Both the position numbers and the translations under genes were made by a program. The notes under the pieces were generated by a model. The model saw only the letters and a program-made list of their open reading frames with translations. It was not told the origin of the DNA and searched no databases. A stretch of DNA of 15,037 bases from an uncultured Planctomycetaceae bacterium (GTDB taxonomy: Bacteria > Planctomycetota > Planctomycetia > Planctomycetales > Planctomycetaceae): positions 1-15,037 of the forward strand of contig CAIJTL010000771.1 of assembly GCA_903823545.1 (NCBI GenBank). Direction: 5' to 3'. Within the stretch, counting starts at the first letter, position 1. Each line of letters starts with the position of its first letter. Shown piece by piece: positions 1 through 8,100 of this stretch.

Positions 1-1
1 C

Positions 2-124
2 GAGTCGTTTTTCGGCGTCAACGACTTCTTCCCCTTCAACCGTGCCGAACTCCAAGAAGCCGAGCCTGAACTGTTCCAACTCCTCACCGAGATTTGGACT
101 TCTCCCAAGAAGCCAGCGGAGTGA
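2..124 (+). CDS. C-terminal end of an unidentified protein (partial)
   Basis: An open frame runs in from the left edge and stops at TGA 122-124, giving the last 40 residues of a protein. The visible tail begins ESFFGVNDFFPF and ends LLTEIWTSPKKPAE. I do not recognise the family with confidence. The pattern of a Glu followed by two Phe, then a 'PELF..L' helix near the C-terminus, recalls the end of MtfA-like (M90) zinc peptidases, but the HExxH motif would lie outside the window, so this is only a weak suggestion. The gap of about 100 bases to the next gene shows no clear terminator. Confidence 0.5.
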   Translation, partial: ESFFGVNDFFPFNRAELQEAEPELFQLLTEIWTSPKKPAE

Positions 125-227
125 TGCCGCCGCGCGCTGGTCGAGACTTGGTGGCGGTCAATGACGATTCTGAAGTCGCGCGTCGATGAGGTCTTCAATA
201 CTCTTCGTGCTTCTGGGAGTTCGCAGC

Positions 228-1436
228 ATGAAACACAACTCAAGCAACGTGGCGAAGTTTGTAGCACGCTTCCTTGTGATGGCATTCGTGATTGCTGGCC
301 TGATTTGGGCGATATCAATCCACGCTGCAGATGATGTTGTTGGGACTGCGGCGATTCAGAATCCCGCTCGTTTGACGGCAGGTGCGATATCGTGCGAACG
401 GGTCTCGCTCGGGGAGCCGGATGACTACAAGCCTTGTGTGGCGAAGCTGCCGAATGGTGAGTTGTTGCTGACCGCCTTTCATCAGCACAAACGGGAAGGC
501 AACAAGGTGCTGGAGCAGACGTTGTTGTTTCGGTCGAAGGATGGCGGGCGGACTTGGTCGTTGCCGGAGCCGTTGGGCTTGTTAGGACGCGAGCCGTATT
601 TGACGGTGCTCAAGAACGGCACGCTCTTCATCACCGGGCACTTGCTAGCAAACGATGTGCGGAACGAGTGGGGTTACACGACGGGCTTCTTACATCGTTC
701 CACCGATGGCGGGAGGACATGGCAATCGACGCGCGTTGAATCGGAGCAGATAAAACCGAAAGCCAGCAATCACACGACTCGAAACGTGTTGGAGATGGCA
801 GACGGTTCGTTGTTGCTTGGAGTCGATTACGACGGCGGAGGTGGCCCATACTTCGTTTGGCGTTCGACTGACGGTGGTCAGACATGGGACAAGTCGCAAC
901 GTTGTGAACCGCGCGATTTCAAAAGCCAATACGGTTTCTTTGGCGGTGAGACTTGGTTGTGGCAAGCTCGTTCCGGCAAGGTGTGGGCGTTGGTTCGAGT
1001 CGATAGCAACGAGCTACCGATCAAAGACCGACCGATCAAAGCGGGCACTGATCAGGCCGATCATTTCATCTTGTTCTCGTCATTCGATCGCGGAAAGACG
1101 TTCGATCGGATTCGTGACTTCGGTGATTACGGCGAGATGTATATGTCGCTGCTCAAGTTGCAGGACAAGCGGTTGCTGCTGACCTTCACGGTTCGCGATC
1201 TCAAGCCGCCGCTCGGTGTGCGAGCGATCGTTGGGACTGAAACGGACGATGGCTTTGAATTCGATTTCGCTCACGACCGAATCATGCTCGACACCAAAAC
1301 CCCCATCGGCCAACCACAAGGGGGAGGCTTCGGCCCGACAGTGCAGTTCGACGACGGCACCCTCATCACGTCTTGCTCGTATCGCGGCGACGACGGCAAA
1401 TCGCACTTGGAAGTTATCCGTTGGCGATTGCCGTGA
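228..1436 (+). CDS. Secreted sialidase-like (BNR/Asp-box) beta-propeller protein
   Basis: This is a 402-residue exported protein of the exo-sialidase/BNR-repeat superfamily. ATG 228 is chosen because a GGGAG ribosome binding site (215-219) precedes it at good spacing; an in-frame ATG at 186 has no such site. Residues 1 to about 34 form a signal peptide with a basic N-terminus, a hydrophobic core and a small-residue cleavage region (SIHAADD). Four Asp-boxes of the form SxDxGxTW are visible at residues 103 (SKDGGRTW), 158 (STDGGRTW), 213 (STDGGQTW) and 285 (SFDRGKTF, degenerate); these mark blades of a six-bladed propeller. Such proteins cleave or bind sialic acids or other glycans outside the cytoplasm, and planctomycetes carry many of them. 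I cannot confirm the catalytic Arg triad or Tyr, so true sialidase activity is uncertain. It lies about 100 bp upstream of the cytochrome/DUF1553 gene and may be co-transcribed with it. Confidence 0.85.
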   Translation: MKHNSSNVAKFVARFLVMAFVIAGLIWAISIHAADDVVGTAAIQNPARLTAGAISCERVSLGEPDDYKPCVAKLPNGELLLTAFHQHKREGNKVLEQTLLFRSKDGGRTWSLPEPLGLLGREPYLTVLKNGTLFITGHLLANDVRNEWGYTTGFLHRSTDGGRTWQSTRVESEQIKPKASNHTTRNVLEMADGSLLLGVDYDGGGGPYFVWRSTDGGQTWDKSQRCEPRDFKSQYGFFGGETWLWQARSGKVWALVRVDSNELPIKDRPIKAGTDQADHFILFSSFDRGKTFDRIRDFGDYGEMYMSLLKLQDKRLLLTFTVRDLKPPLGVRAIVGTETDDGFEFDFAHDRIMLDTKTPIGQPQGGGFGPTVQFDDGTLITSCSYRGDDGKSHLEVIRWRLP

Positions 1437-1534
1437 CGGATTTTCTTGGAGCGCTGGGTTGGTGTTGTGGCGATCGGATATCTTGTGCGACCAGGAATAC
1501 GGGGCATGACCCATAGGTTGGAAGGACATTGGCG

Positions 1535-4500
1535 ATGAGTGAGTTACTGGCCAGGACTTGGCGACTTTGGTGCGGCGCAGTTTTGTTTTTGTCGGCAGTT
1601 TTTGTCGGTCATCAATCAGCGTTTGGTGCGGAACCGAAGCCAACGTTGGTGGGCGAAAGTGCGCGAGTTTCGTTTGATCGCGAAGTGCGGCCGATCTTGT
1701 CGAATCATTGTTGGAAGTGTCACGGGCCTGATGCTGCAGAGCGAAAAGGTGGATTGCGGCTCGATCAGAAAGAGGGACTGAGTCGGCCCGGTGAATCGGG
1801 CAAGGTGGCGGTCGTCGCGGGCAAAGCGGACGAGAGCGAACTCGTGCGACGAATCCTGAGTGACGACAAAGACGAACAAATGCCGCCCGCTTCAGAGAAC
1901 AAACCGCTGACTGCGGCGCAGAAGGATATCCTCAAGCGCTGGATCGCGCAGGGAGCGACTGTCGAACAGCACTGGTCGTTTCGCACGGTGCAGCGACCGA
2001 CGTTGCCAAAGTTGAAGAACGCCGCGTGGCCGAAGACGCCGATTGATCATTTCGTGTTGGCTCGCCTGGAAGTAGAAGGATTGCAGCCGATGCCGGAAGC
2101 GGATCGCGAGACGCTGATTCGCCGCGTGACGTTGGACCTCACCGGGCTGACGCCGACGCTTGCGGAGGTCGATGCGTTTGTGAAAGACACCGATCCGAAA
2201 GCGTATGAAAAACTCGTCGATCGTTTGCTGAAGTCGCCGCATTACGGCGAACGAATGGCGCTCGAGTGGCTCGATGCGGCGCGCTTTGCCGACACGAACG
2301 GCTATCACATCGACAACGGTCGCGACATGACTCGCTGGCGGAAGTGGGTTATCGACAGCTTCAACCGCAACTTGCCGTTCGATCAATTCACGATTCAACA
2401 ATTGGCCGGCGATTTGCTGCCGGAGCCGAACGATCCGGTGGCAGCTCGCGAAATCAAAATTGCCAGCGGGTTCAATCGCAACCACATGATCAACTTTGAA
2501 GGGGGCGCGATCCCGCAGGAATATCACACCGCTTACATCGTCGATCGAGTCAACACGACATCGACGGTATGGCTTGGACTAACCGTCGGTTGCTCGCAAT
2601 GTCACGACCACAAGTACGACCCGCTCACGCAGCGCGAGTTCTATCAGCTCTTTGCTTTCTTCCATAACGTGCCAGAGAACGGACTCGATGGTCGAACGGG
2701 GAATGCGTCGCCGTTGTTGAAGGCTCCGACCATTGAGGAAGAGGCGCGACTCAAACAACTCAACGACAAGATGCTGTCGATTGAAAGACAGTTGTCGGAG
2801 CCGAATGAGAAACTCGATGCAGCTCAAGCGGAATGGGAGCGATCGGCACTCACTCAGCCGAGCAACACTTGGCAAGTGTCGTCAGATGCGATCATCGAAT
2901 CCGCAGGCAAAGCGACGCTCAAACGCTTAGACGACGGATCGTTCCTCGCCAGTGGAGCGAATCCTGCGCAAGAAACTTACACGGTGACGCTCGCCGCGCT
3001 GCCGAAAAGCGTCACGGCGATTCGCTTGGAAACATTGAGCGATCCCAGTCTTCCGGCGAAAGGTCCGGGACGTTCGCCGAATGGCAACTTCGTCCTAAGT
3101 GAAGTGGTCGCGACGTTGAAGACCGGTGATCGGACTGAGCCGGTGACGTTCAAGAAAGCGACCGCCGATTTCACTCAGGAGACCTTCTCTGTGAGCGGCA
3201 CGATTAACGGCAAGAACGAAAATGGCTGGGCCATTTTTCCGCAGTCGGGCAAATCGCACTTCGCCGTGTTTGAGTTCGCTCAACCTGTGAGTTTGACCGA
3301 TAGCGCGAAGCTGATTGTCGAGTTGCGTTGCCGTTCGCAGTTTGCCGCTCATCAGCCGGGCCGCATTCGCCTGTCGGTGACAACCTCACCGAACCCGCAT
3401 GATGCGCAGTCGATTCCAGAGAATGTGTCGAAAGTACTCGCGACCGTTGCCGACAAGCGAAGTGATGCACAGCGGAGCGATCTGCGTCGCTACTTCCGCG
3501 AGAACGTTTCCGACGTGACGCGATCATGGACTGCCGAGTTGCAGCAAGTCCGCGACGAACGAGCGGCGCTCGATAAGCTGATTCCGACAGCGATGATCAT
3601 GCAGGAGATGGCACAGCCACGCGACACTTTCGTTTTGATGCGCGGGCAATACGACAAGCCGGGTGAGAAAGTGACCGCAAACGTTCCGGCTGTTCTGCCG
3701 CCGCTTCCTGAAGGTGCTCCGAAAAATCGGCTCGGCCTCGCACAGTGGCTGACACATCCGTCGCATCCGTTGACGTCGCGAGTCATCGTCAATCGTTACT
3801 GGCAGATGTATTTCGGGACCGGCTTGGTTCGCACGTCGGATGACCTCGGTTCGCAAGGTGAGCTGCCGTCGCATCCAGAGTTGCTCGACTGGCTTGCCGC
3901 CGAATTCCTGAACGTGGCGGACGCGTCTCGCGTCCAAGACCCTTCACGGACGCGAGACGCGTCCACCACGACGACAAGCTGGGACGTCAAACACTTGCAG
4001 CGCTTGATCGTCACGTCGGCCACATATCGCCAACAGAGCAGGGCGGACTCGGTGTTGACGGCGAAAGACCCAGAGAACCGCTTGCTTGCTCACGGGCCAC
4101 GACATCGCTTGCCCGCAGAGTTCATTCGCGACTTGGCCCTCAATGTCAGCGGCTTGTTGCAACATAAGATCGGTGGACCGAGCGTTTCGCCGTACCAACC
4201 TGCAGGCTTGTGGGAAGAACTGATGGCTCGCGCCGACGGCAAGAACTGGACGGCTCAGGAATACACACAGAGTCACGGCCCCGACCTTTATCGCCGGACG
4301 ATGTATACGTTTTGGAAACGAACCTGCCCGCCCGCGCAGCTCGCAACCTTCGACGCGCCCGACCGCGAAACCTGCACTGTCCGCCGAGCACGTACCAACA
4401 CGCCGCTGCAAGCTCTCGTGTTGATGAACGATCCGACGTACGTCGAAGCCTCGCGCAAACTCGCCGAACGAATCATGCTCGAAGGAGGTGAGTCGATCGA

Positions 4501-4747
4501 AGCACGCATCACCTTCGCATTCCGACTGGCCACATCACGCCAACCAACAGCGCGCGAACAAACCGTTTTGCGCCGCCTCTTCGATCAACAGCTCACTCGC
4601 TTCCGCGCCGACAAAGCCGCCGCCCTGAAGCTTCTTTCCGTTGGTGAGTCCGCTCGCAACGAATCGCTCGCCGTCGAAGAACTCGCTGCTTGGAGTACGC
4701 TAGCGAGCGTGATCCTCAACATGGATGAGACGGTGACGAAAGGGTGA
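1535..4747 (+). CDS. Planctomycete cytochrome c / DUF1549 / DUF1553 protein
   Basis: This 1070-residue protein has the architecture typical of Planctomycetota: a signal peptide (residues 1 to about 33), an N-terminal planctomycete cytochrome c domain with heme motif CWKCH at residues 59-63, a DUF1549 domain in the first third, a central beta-rich insert around residues 440-630, and a C-terminal DUF1553 domain. A second CxxCH (CSQCHDHKYDP, 353-357) lies in DUF1549, as is usual. ATG 1535 has a strong GGAAGGA site (1520-1526); an in-frame TTG at 1529 is less likely. The family is periplasmic, and a redox or polysaccharide-degradation role is often proposed but not proven. The usual partner gene of the DUF1501 family does not follow here. 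An in-frame palindromic dimer sits inside the gene at 3914-3969 and adds about 20 residues rich in D, R, S and T just before the conserved WDVKHL stretch. Confidence 0.93.
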   Translation: MSELLARTWRLWCGAVLFLSAVFVGHQSAFGAEPKPTLVGESARVSFDREVRPILSNHCWKCHGPDAAERKGGLRLDQKEGLSRPGESGKVAVVAGKADESELVRRILSDDKDEQMPPASENKPLTAAQKDILKRWIAQGATVEQHWSFRTVQRPTLPKLKNAAWPKTPIDHFVLARLEVEGLQPMPEADRETLIRRVTLDLTGLTPTLAEVDAFVKDTDPKAYEKLVDRLLKSPHYGERMALEWLDAARFADTNGYHIDNGRDMTRWRKWVIDSFNRNLPFDQFTIQQLAGDLLPEPNDPVAAREIKIASGFNRNHMINFEGGAIPQEYHTAYIVDRVNTTSTVWLGLTVGCSQCHDHKYDPLTQREFYQLFAFFHNVPENGLDGRTGNASPLLKAPTIEEEARLKQLNDKMLSIERQLSEPNEKLDAAQAEWERSALTQPSNTWQVSSDAIIESAGKATLKRLDDGSFLASGANPAQETYTVTLAALPKSVTAIRLETLSDPSLPAKGPGRSPNGNFVLSEVVATLKTGDRTEPVTFKKATADFTQETFSVSGTINGKNENGWAIFPQSGKSHFAVFEFAQPVSLTDSAKLIVELRCRSQFAAHQPGRIRLSVTTSPNPHDAQSIPENVSKVLATVADKRSDAQRSDLRRYFRENVSDVTRSWTAELQQVRDERAALDKLIPTAMIMQEMAQPRDTFVLMRGQYDKPGEKVTANVPAVLPPLPEGAPKNRLGLAQWLTHPSHPLTSRVIVNRYWQMYFGTGLVRTSDDLGSQGELPSHPELLDWLAAEFLNVADASRVQDPSRTRDASTTTTSWDVKHLQRLIVTSATYRQQSRADSVLTAKDPENRLLAHGPRHRLPAEFIRDLALNVSGLLQHKIGGPSVSPYQPAGLWEELMARADGKNWTAQEYTQSHGPDLYRRTMYTFWKRTCPPAQLATFDAPDRETCTVRRARTNTPLQALVLMNDPTYVEASRKLAERIMLEGGESIEARITFAFRLATSRQPTAREQTVLRRLFDQQLTRFRADKAAALKLLSVGESARNESLAVEELAAWSTLASVILNMDETVTKG
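3914..3969. repeat. GTGG-headed palindromic dimer inserted in the DUF1553 coding region
   Basis: Two 22-bp arms (3914-3935 and 3948-3969) are reverse complements at 21 of 22 positions, with a 12-bp centre. Each arm is itself a hairpin: GGACGCG, a 3-base loop, then CGCGTCC. Read outward, each arm starts with GTGG. The frame stays open through it and codes for ADASRVQDPSRTRDAST. The arms match the two halves of the element between cas4 and cas2 (20/22 and about 18/22). Confidence 0.85.
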
Positions 4748-4766
4748 GGCGGCAAGAGAAGAGATT

Positions 4767-4808
4767 GGTCATTGGTCGTTGATCATCGGTCATTGATCAT
4801 TGTTCTTG
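4767..4808. repeat. Heptamer tandem array (GRTCATT-like)
   Basis: Six consecutive 7-mers read GGTCATT, GGTCGTT, GATCATC, GGTCATT, GATCATT and GTTCTTG. They lie just after the stop of the DUF1553 gene, in the 308-bp stretch 4748-5055 that holds no gene I can support. Confidence 0.7.
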
Positions 4809-4866
4809 CCGAAGTCACGCATTGTGCCCGCGCCCGTGGCATACGCGGCCCGCGTGTGCCCCCTCT

Positions 4867-4956
4867 CGTTCTGGCCAGCTCCAAACCAAGCCCGTTGTGG
4901 CCGGCCTCCAGACCGAGCCACGCGCTCGTTGTGCCCGGTCTCCAGACCGAGCCACG
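4867..4956. repeat. Direct repeats of about 30 bp, three copies
   Basis: Copies at 4893-4922 and 4927-4956 agree at 28 of 30 positions (CGTTGTG, then CCAGACCGAGCCACG). A more divergent copy starts at 4867. They fill the middle of the gene-free stretch 4748-5055. The open frame across them looks like translated repeat, not protein. Confidence 0.75.
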
Positions 4957-5055
4957 AAACGAAATATCACAAACAGACTTGCTAAAACGTTTCCACGTAG
5001 ATGTGATGATGGCCACATGGAACACAACAGGCACTGAGGCTCACGTCATGAAACG

Positions 5056-5310
5056 CTACCCGATTGTGTCCGCAGCCTTCGACAGAGCGATTCGACGGCG
5101 ACCGATCTGGCTACCTTCATGGAGCGACACGCGCATCTGCGTCGGTTTGCCATCAATGGTCATTAGGATTTCCGCTTCGCAGGGAGGCAGGTCAACCGGT
5201 TCAACTGGGATCACAAAATTGTGGGCCATTTGTGCGAGCGGGATGCGTTGCCCCTCTGCTCGGAGTTCCAAAGTCACAAGTGCGGAATGGCTAGTCACAG
5301 GAGCGATCAT
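5056..5310 (-). CDS. Small conserved-looking hypothetical protein, 84 aa
   Basis: This is the only convincing - strand gene in the window. ATG at 5310-5308 is preceded on that strand by a GAGGT site a few bases upstream. The 84-residue product has no signal peptide or membrane segment. It looks beta-rich: MIAPVTSHSALVTLELR, then a PVDLPPCEAEI stretch and a TIDG turn, ending in a basic tail. The composition and alternating hydrophobic pattern look like real protein; my impression is that similar small proteins occur in planctomycetes, but I cannot verify this and assign no function. Its start codon shares bases with the start of the divergent kinase-like gene, so each gene's ribosome binding site lies inside the other's coding sequence. 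Divergent co-occurrence could mean a functional pair or a shared control region. A longer start at 5340 is possible but would overlap the kinase-like gene by 32 bp. Confidence 0.65.
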   Translation of the reverse strand: MIAPVTSHSALVTLELRAEGQRIPLAQMAHNFVIPVEPVDLPPCEAEILMTIDGKPTQMRVSLHEGSQIGRRRIALSKAADTIG

Positions 5311-5830
5311 GGTGATACCTCGCACAGAGTTAATGGTCAAAGGGCTTGAGTATTGTCGCCGTCACAATTGCGAACTCGTGTCGGGGGAAGATCTCGGCTT
5401 CGGAGTTCATGGTAGCGTTTTTACTTGTGTCCGTCCTACGTCAACTCGAAATGCCCTGAAGGTTCATGAGCGGCTCGAACCTTATCGTGTTGAGCGCGAT
5501 GTTTACCTGCGACTGCGTGATCTCGGCATCGATCAGATTCAAGGACACAACGTTCCGCAACTCATCGACAATGACGACGAGTTGCTGGTCATCGAGATGT
5601 CAGTCGTCGTACGACCGTTCGTTCTCGATTTCGGCGGAGCGTACCTCGACCGAGCGCCGGACTACGACGAAGAGATTCTCGAAGAGTGGCGTCGCGATAA
5701 AGAGGAACAATTCGAGGAGAACTGGCCGAAGGCCGAGTCCATCCTCGCCGAGTTGCGTCGTTACGGCATCTACGTCGCCGATGTGAACCCCGGCAACATT
5801 GGGTTTGTGGAAAGGATCGATTCGGAATGA
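5309..5830 (+). CDS. Minimal protein-kinase-like protein coupled to cas3
   Basis: This 173-residue protein shows a protein-kinase-like pattern: a glycine loop (LGFGVHGSVF, Gly 30, 32 and 35), a VAIK-type lysine (ALKVH, Lys51), an alpha-C-type glutamate (RVERDVY, Glu62), a hinge around VIEMSVV, and a catalytic-loop-like DVNPGN in which Asp158 and Asn163 keep the canonical D-x4-N spacing. His/Arg of HRD are absent. The chain ends ten residues after Asn163, so the DFG metal-binding Asp and the C-lobe are missing. It may be a degenerate or regulatory kinase fold, or a truncated gene. ATG 5309 has an AGGAG site (5299-5303); ATG 5333 is an alternative. The frame stays open far upstream (to 4772), but that part is repeat sequence and antisense gene. 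Its TGA overlaps the ATG of cas3 (5827-5830), so the two are very likely translated from one mRNA. Role in CRISPR immunity unknown. Confidence 0.72.
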   Translation: MVIPRTELMVKGLEYCRRHNCELVSGEDLGFGVHGSVFTCVRPTSTRNALKVHERLEPYRVERDVYLRLRDLGIDQIQGHNVPQLIDNDDELLVIEMSVVVRPFVLDFGGAYLDRAPDYDEEILEEWRRDKEEQFEENWPKAESILAELRRYGIYVADVNPGNIGFVERIDSE

Positions 5831-8085
5831 CGGTACTGTTCTTTGCTCATTCCGGCGATAAGTCCGATCACAGCGATTGGCAAATGTTGGCGGAACATCT
5901 TCAGCGAGTCGCGGAGTTGTCGCGGTTCTGCATGGCGGACGCTGTCCCTTCACTGCCGAAGTTGGCCGAGTTGGCGAATGCGGCGGGTTGGTTGCATGAC
6001 CTCGGAAAATATCGCCCTGAGTTTCAGCAGATGATTCGCGGTATCCGAGTTCAGAAGGAAAAGACGTGGCACAAACAAGCGGGCGCGGCAAAGGCGTTTG
6101 ATGTTAAGAATGCACCGGTCGCGTTTGCGATTGCTGGGCATCACGGCGGATTGCCTGATGCGACTAAGTTGAAGGATTCGGTCAACGGTTCGTCGGGGCG
6201 AGATGTTGCGAATGCCGTTTGGTCTGTTGCGACAGCGGATTGTCCGGACGTGGGCCACGTCAGTTTGTCGCCCATTGCGGACAAAGACGATCTCGCCAAT
6301 GAACTGCTGACACGGTTGGTCTTTAGTTGTCTGGTCGATGCCGATTGGACCGACACGGCAGCGCATGCTCGGTCCGTCGAGGGACGACCGGAAGAGCCAC
6401 CTGCGCTGCCGCTGGAAGCGGAGCAATTGTTGAAGCGTGTGTTGCAGTTCATCGAGCAGCGAGCCGCCGGTTGTCGTGAACCGTTCGTTAGGGCGGCTCG
6501 CGCGGAGGTGCTCGCAGCGGCGTTGTCCACTGCTGACGAAGAGACAGGCATCTTCTCGCTGACGGTGCCGACTGGTGGCGGAAAGACGCTGTCGGCGCTG
6601 GCGTTCGCCTTGAAGCACGCGGCGAAGCACGGGTTGCGGCGAGTTATTTACGTAGCGCCGTATCTCAGCATTCTCGACCAGAATGCCAACGTGATTCGCG
6701 AAGCATTGGGCTTTGAACGCAACGCGAGCGAAGTGTTCGAGCATCACAGTTTGGCCGAGCCGGTTGACCTGCGAGCGGACGACTCGCGCGAGGCCGTGAC
6801 GAGTGATGCCGAGAACGAAACGCGGCTGATGTCGGCCACTCGACGGGCGGAGAACTGGGACGCTCCCATCGTCATTACGACCAGCGTGCAGTTCTTTGAG
6901 AGTTTGTTTGCCAACAAACCCGGCCAGTGTCGCAAGCTGCACAACATCGCTCGCAGCGTGATTCTGTTGGACGAATGCCAGACGTTGCCACCGGGCTTGG
7001 TCGCCCCGACCTGTGGGATGCTGGGGCAACTGGTGCAGAGGTTGGGATGCTCGGTCGTCCTTTGTACGGCAACGCAACCGGCGTTTCAGCATCCAGCGAT
7101 GCCCGAACGATTGGAGCGAGTCCACGAGATTGCACGATCCGAGTTGCGTCTGTTTGAACGGCTGCGGCGTGTCCACGTTGAGTGGCCAAAGCCGGACGAT
7201 CCGCCGCTGAGTTGGTCCGATGTCACCGCTCGAATGGTCCGCGAGCGAGCCGCGCTGTGCATCGTCAACACGCGGCGAGCGGCTCGTGAGTTGTTCGCTG
7301 AACTCAAGCAGTCGAGCAAAGCGGTGTTTCATCTTTCGACCAGCATGTGCCCGGCGCATCGGCTTGGCGTGTTGGCGGACGTGAAGCGACGGCTCGAAGC
7401 GGGCAAGAAGTGCTACCTTGTTTCGACGCAGTTGATTGAAGCGGGAGTCGATATCGACTTCCCGGTCGTGTTGCGCGAACTCGCGCCGCTGGAAGCGATC
7501 ATTCAAGCGGCGGGTCGCTGCAACCGCGAAGGAAGATTGAATAGCCCCAACGGCGAGCCGGGCGGCCGAGTCATCGTGTTTCGCAGCGTCGAGGGAGCGA
7601 TCCCCAAAGACGGCTGGTACGAGACCGGCCGGGCGTTGCTGACGACGTTGTTCCTCAATCAAGACGCACCGCCGAACATTGACGACCCGACTCACATTCA
7701 GCGGTACTTTTCACAGCTCTATTGGACGAAGGGGCCGGAGGCTTTGGATCGCAAGAAGATTCAAGCGTTGCGACGGAGCTTCAACTTCCCGGAGGTCGCG
7801 GAGGCGTATCGGCTCATCAACGACGACGGCGTGGCGGTGCTCGTCGCCGAATGGGCAGAGCGAAAAGCAGAGATTGAAGAGCTGCTCGCCGAAGTGAAAG
7901 AGAATCCGACGCGAGCGAACTATCGGCGGCTCGCTCCATTCCAAATCAACCTGCGGCAACACGAATTGGCGAAGCTGCCGGTCACGGCTGTAGAAGAAGT
8001 TCCCGGAGTTCCCGTTTGGCGAGGCAACTACGACGCGCAGTTGGGCTTCTCACCAACGATAGCCGACGACGCGCTGATTATTTGA
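5827..8085 (+). CDS. cas3: CRISPR-associated helicase-nuclease Cas3 (type I-C, HD fused)
   Basis: This 752-residue protein is the effector nuclease-helicase that is recruited by Cascade and degrades target DNA. The N-terminal HD nuclease domain shows HSGD near the start, H57-D58 in WLHDLGKY and H105-H106 in GHHGG. The SF2 helicase core follows: Walker A GGGKT at 250-254, DECQ at 382-385 (DEAH-box variant usual for Cas3), CTAT (motif III), STQLIEAGVDID (motif V) and QAAGRCNRE at 560-568 (motif VI). A C-terminal region of about 150 residues fits the accessory domain. The motifs I checked are present, so it looks active. ATG 5827 overlaps the stop of the upstream kinase-like gene; an AAGGA site lies at 5812-5816. 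cas5c starts 15 bp after its stop. It is the first cas gene of the operon. Confidence 0.97.
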   Translation: MTVLFFAHSGDKSDHSDWQMLAEHLQRVAELSRFCMADAVPSLPKLAELANAAGWLHDLGKYRPEFQQMIRGIRVQKEKTWHKQAGAAKAFDVKNAPVAFAIAGHHGGLPDATKLKDSVNGSSGRDVANAVWSVATADCPDVGHVSLSPIADKDDLANELLTRLVFSCLVDADWTDTAAHARSVEGRPEEPPALPLEAEQLLKRVLQFIEQRAAGCREPFVRAARAEVLAAALSTADEETGIFSLTVPTGGGKTLSALAFALKHAAKHGLRRVIYVAPYLSILDQNANVIREALGFERNASEVFEHHSLAEPVDLRADDSREAVTSDAENETRLMSATRRAENWDAPIVITTSVQFFESLFANKPGQCRKLHNIARSVILLDECQTLPPGLVAPTCGMLGQLVQRLGCSVVLCTATQPAFQHPAMPERLERVHEIARSELRLFERLRRVHVEWPKPDDPPLSWSDVTARMVRERAALCIVNTRRAARELFAELKQSSKAVFHLSTSMCPAHRLGVLADVKRRLEAGKKCYLVSTQLIEAGVDIDFPVVLRELAPLEAIIQAAGRCNREGRLNSPNGEPGGRVIVFRSVEGAIPKDGWYETGRALLTTLFLNQDAPPNIDDPTHIQRYFSQLYWTKGPEALDRKKIQALRRSFNFPEVAEAYRLINDDGVAVLVAEWAERKAEIEELLAEVKENPTRANYRRLAPFQINLRQHELAKLPVTAVEEVPGVPVWRGNYDAQLGFSPTIADDALII

Positions 8086-8100
8086 AAGGAGACGCTGGTC

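Noticed and set aside
4772..5308. Upstream extension of the kinase-like reading frame
   Set aside because: This part translates direct repeats and the antisense small gene, with no kinase-like or other domain pattern; the ribosome binding site favours ATG 5309.
5613..5645. LDFGG in the kinase-like protein as the DFG motif
   Set aside because: It precedes the D-x4-N loop instead of following it, so it cannot be the canonical metal-binding DFG; it is more likely part of the hinge region.
5950..7695. Long open frame (581 codons) on the - strand opposite cas3
   Set aside because: It lies wholly antisense to a cas3 with intact motifs, is Arg/Gln-rich with low-complexity composition, and has no recognisable domain; it is a codon-bias shadow.
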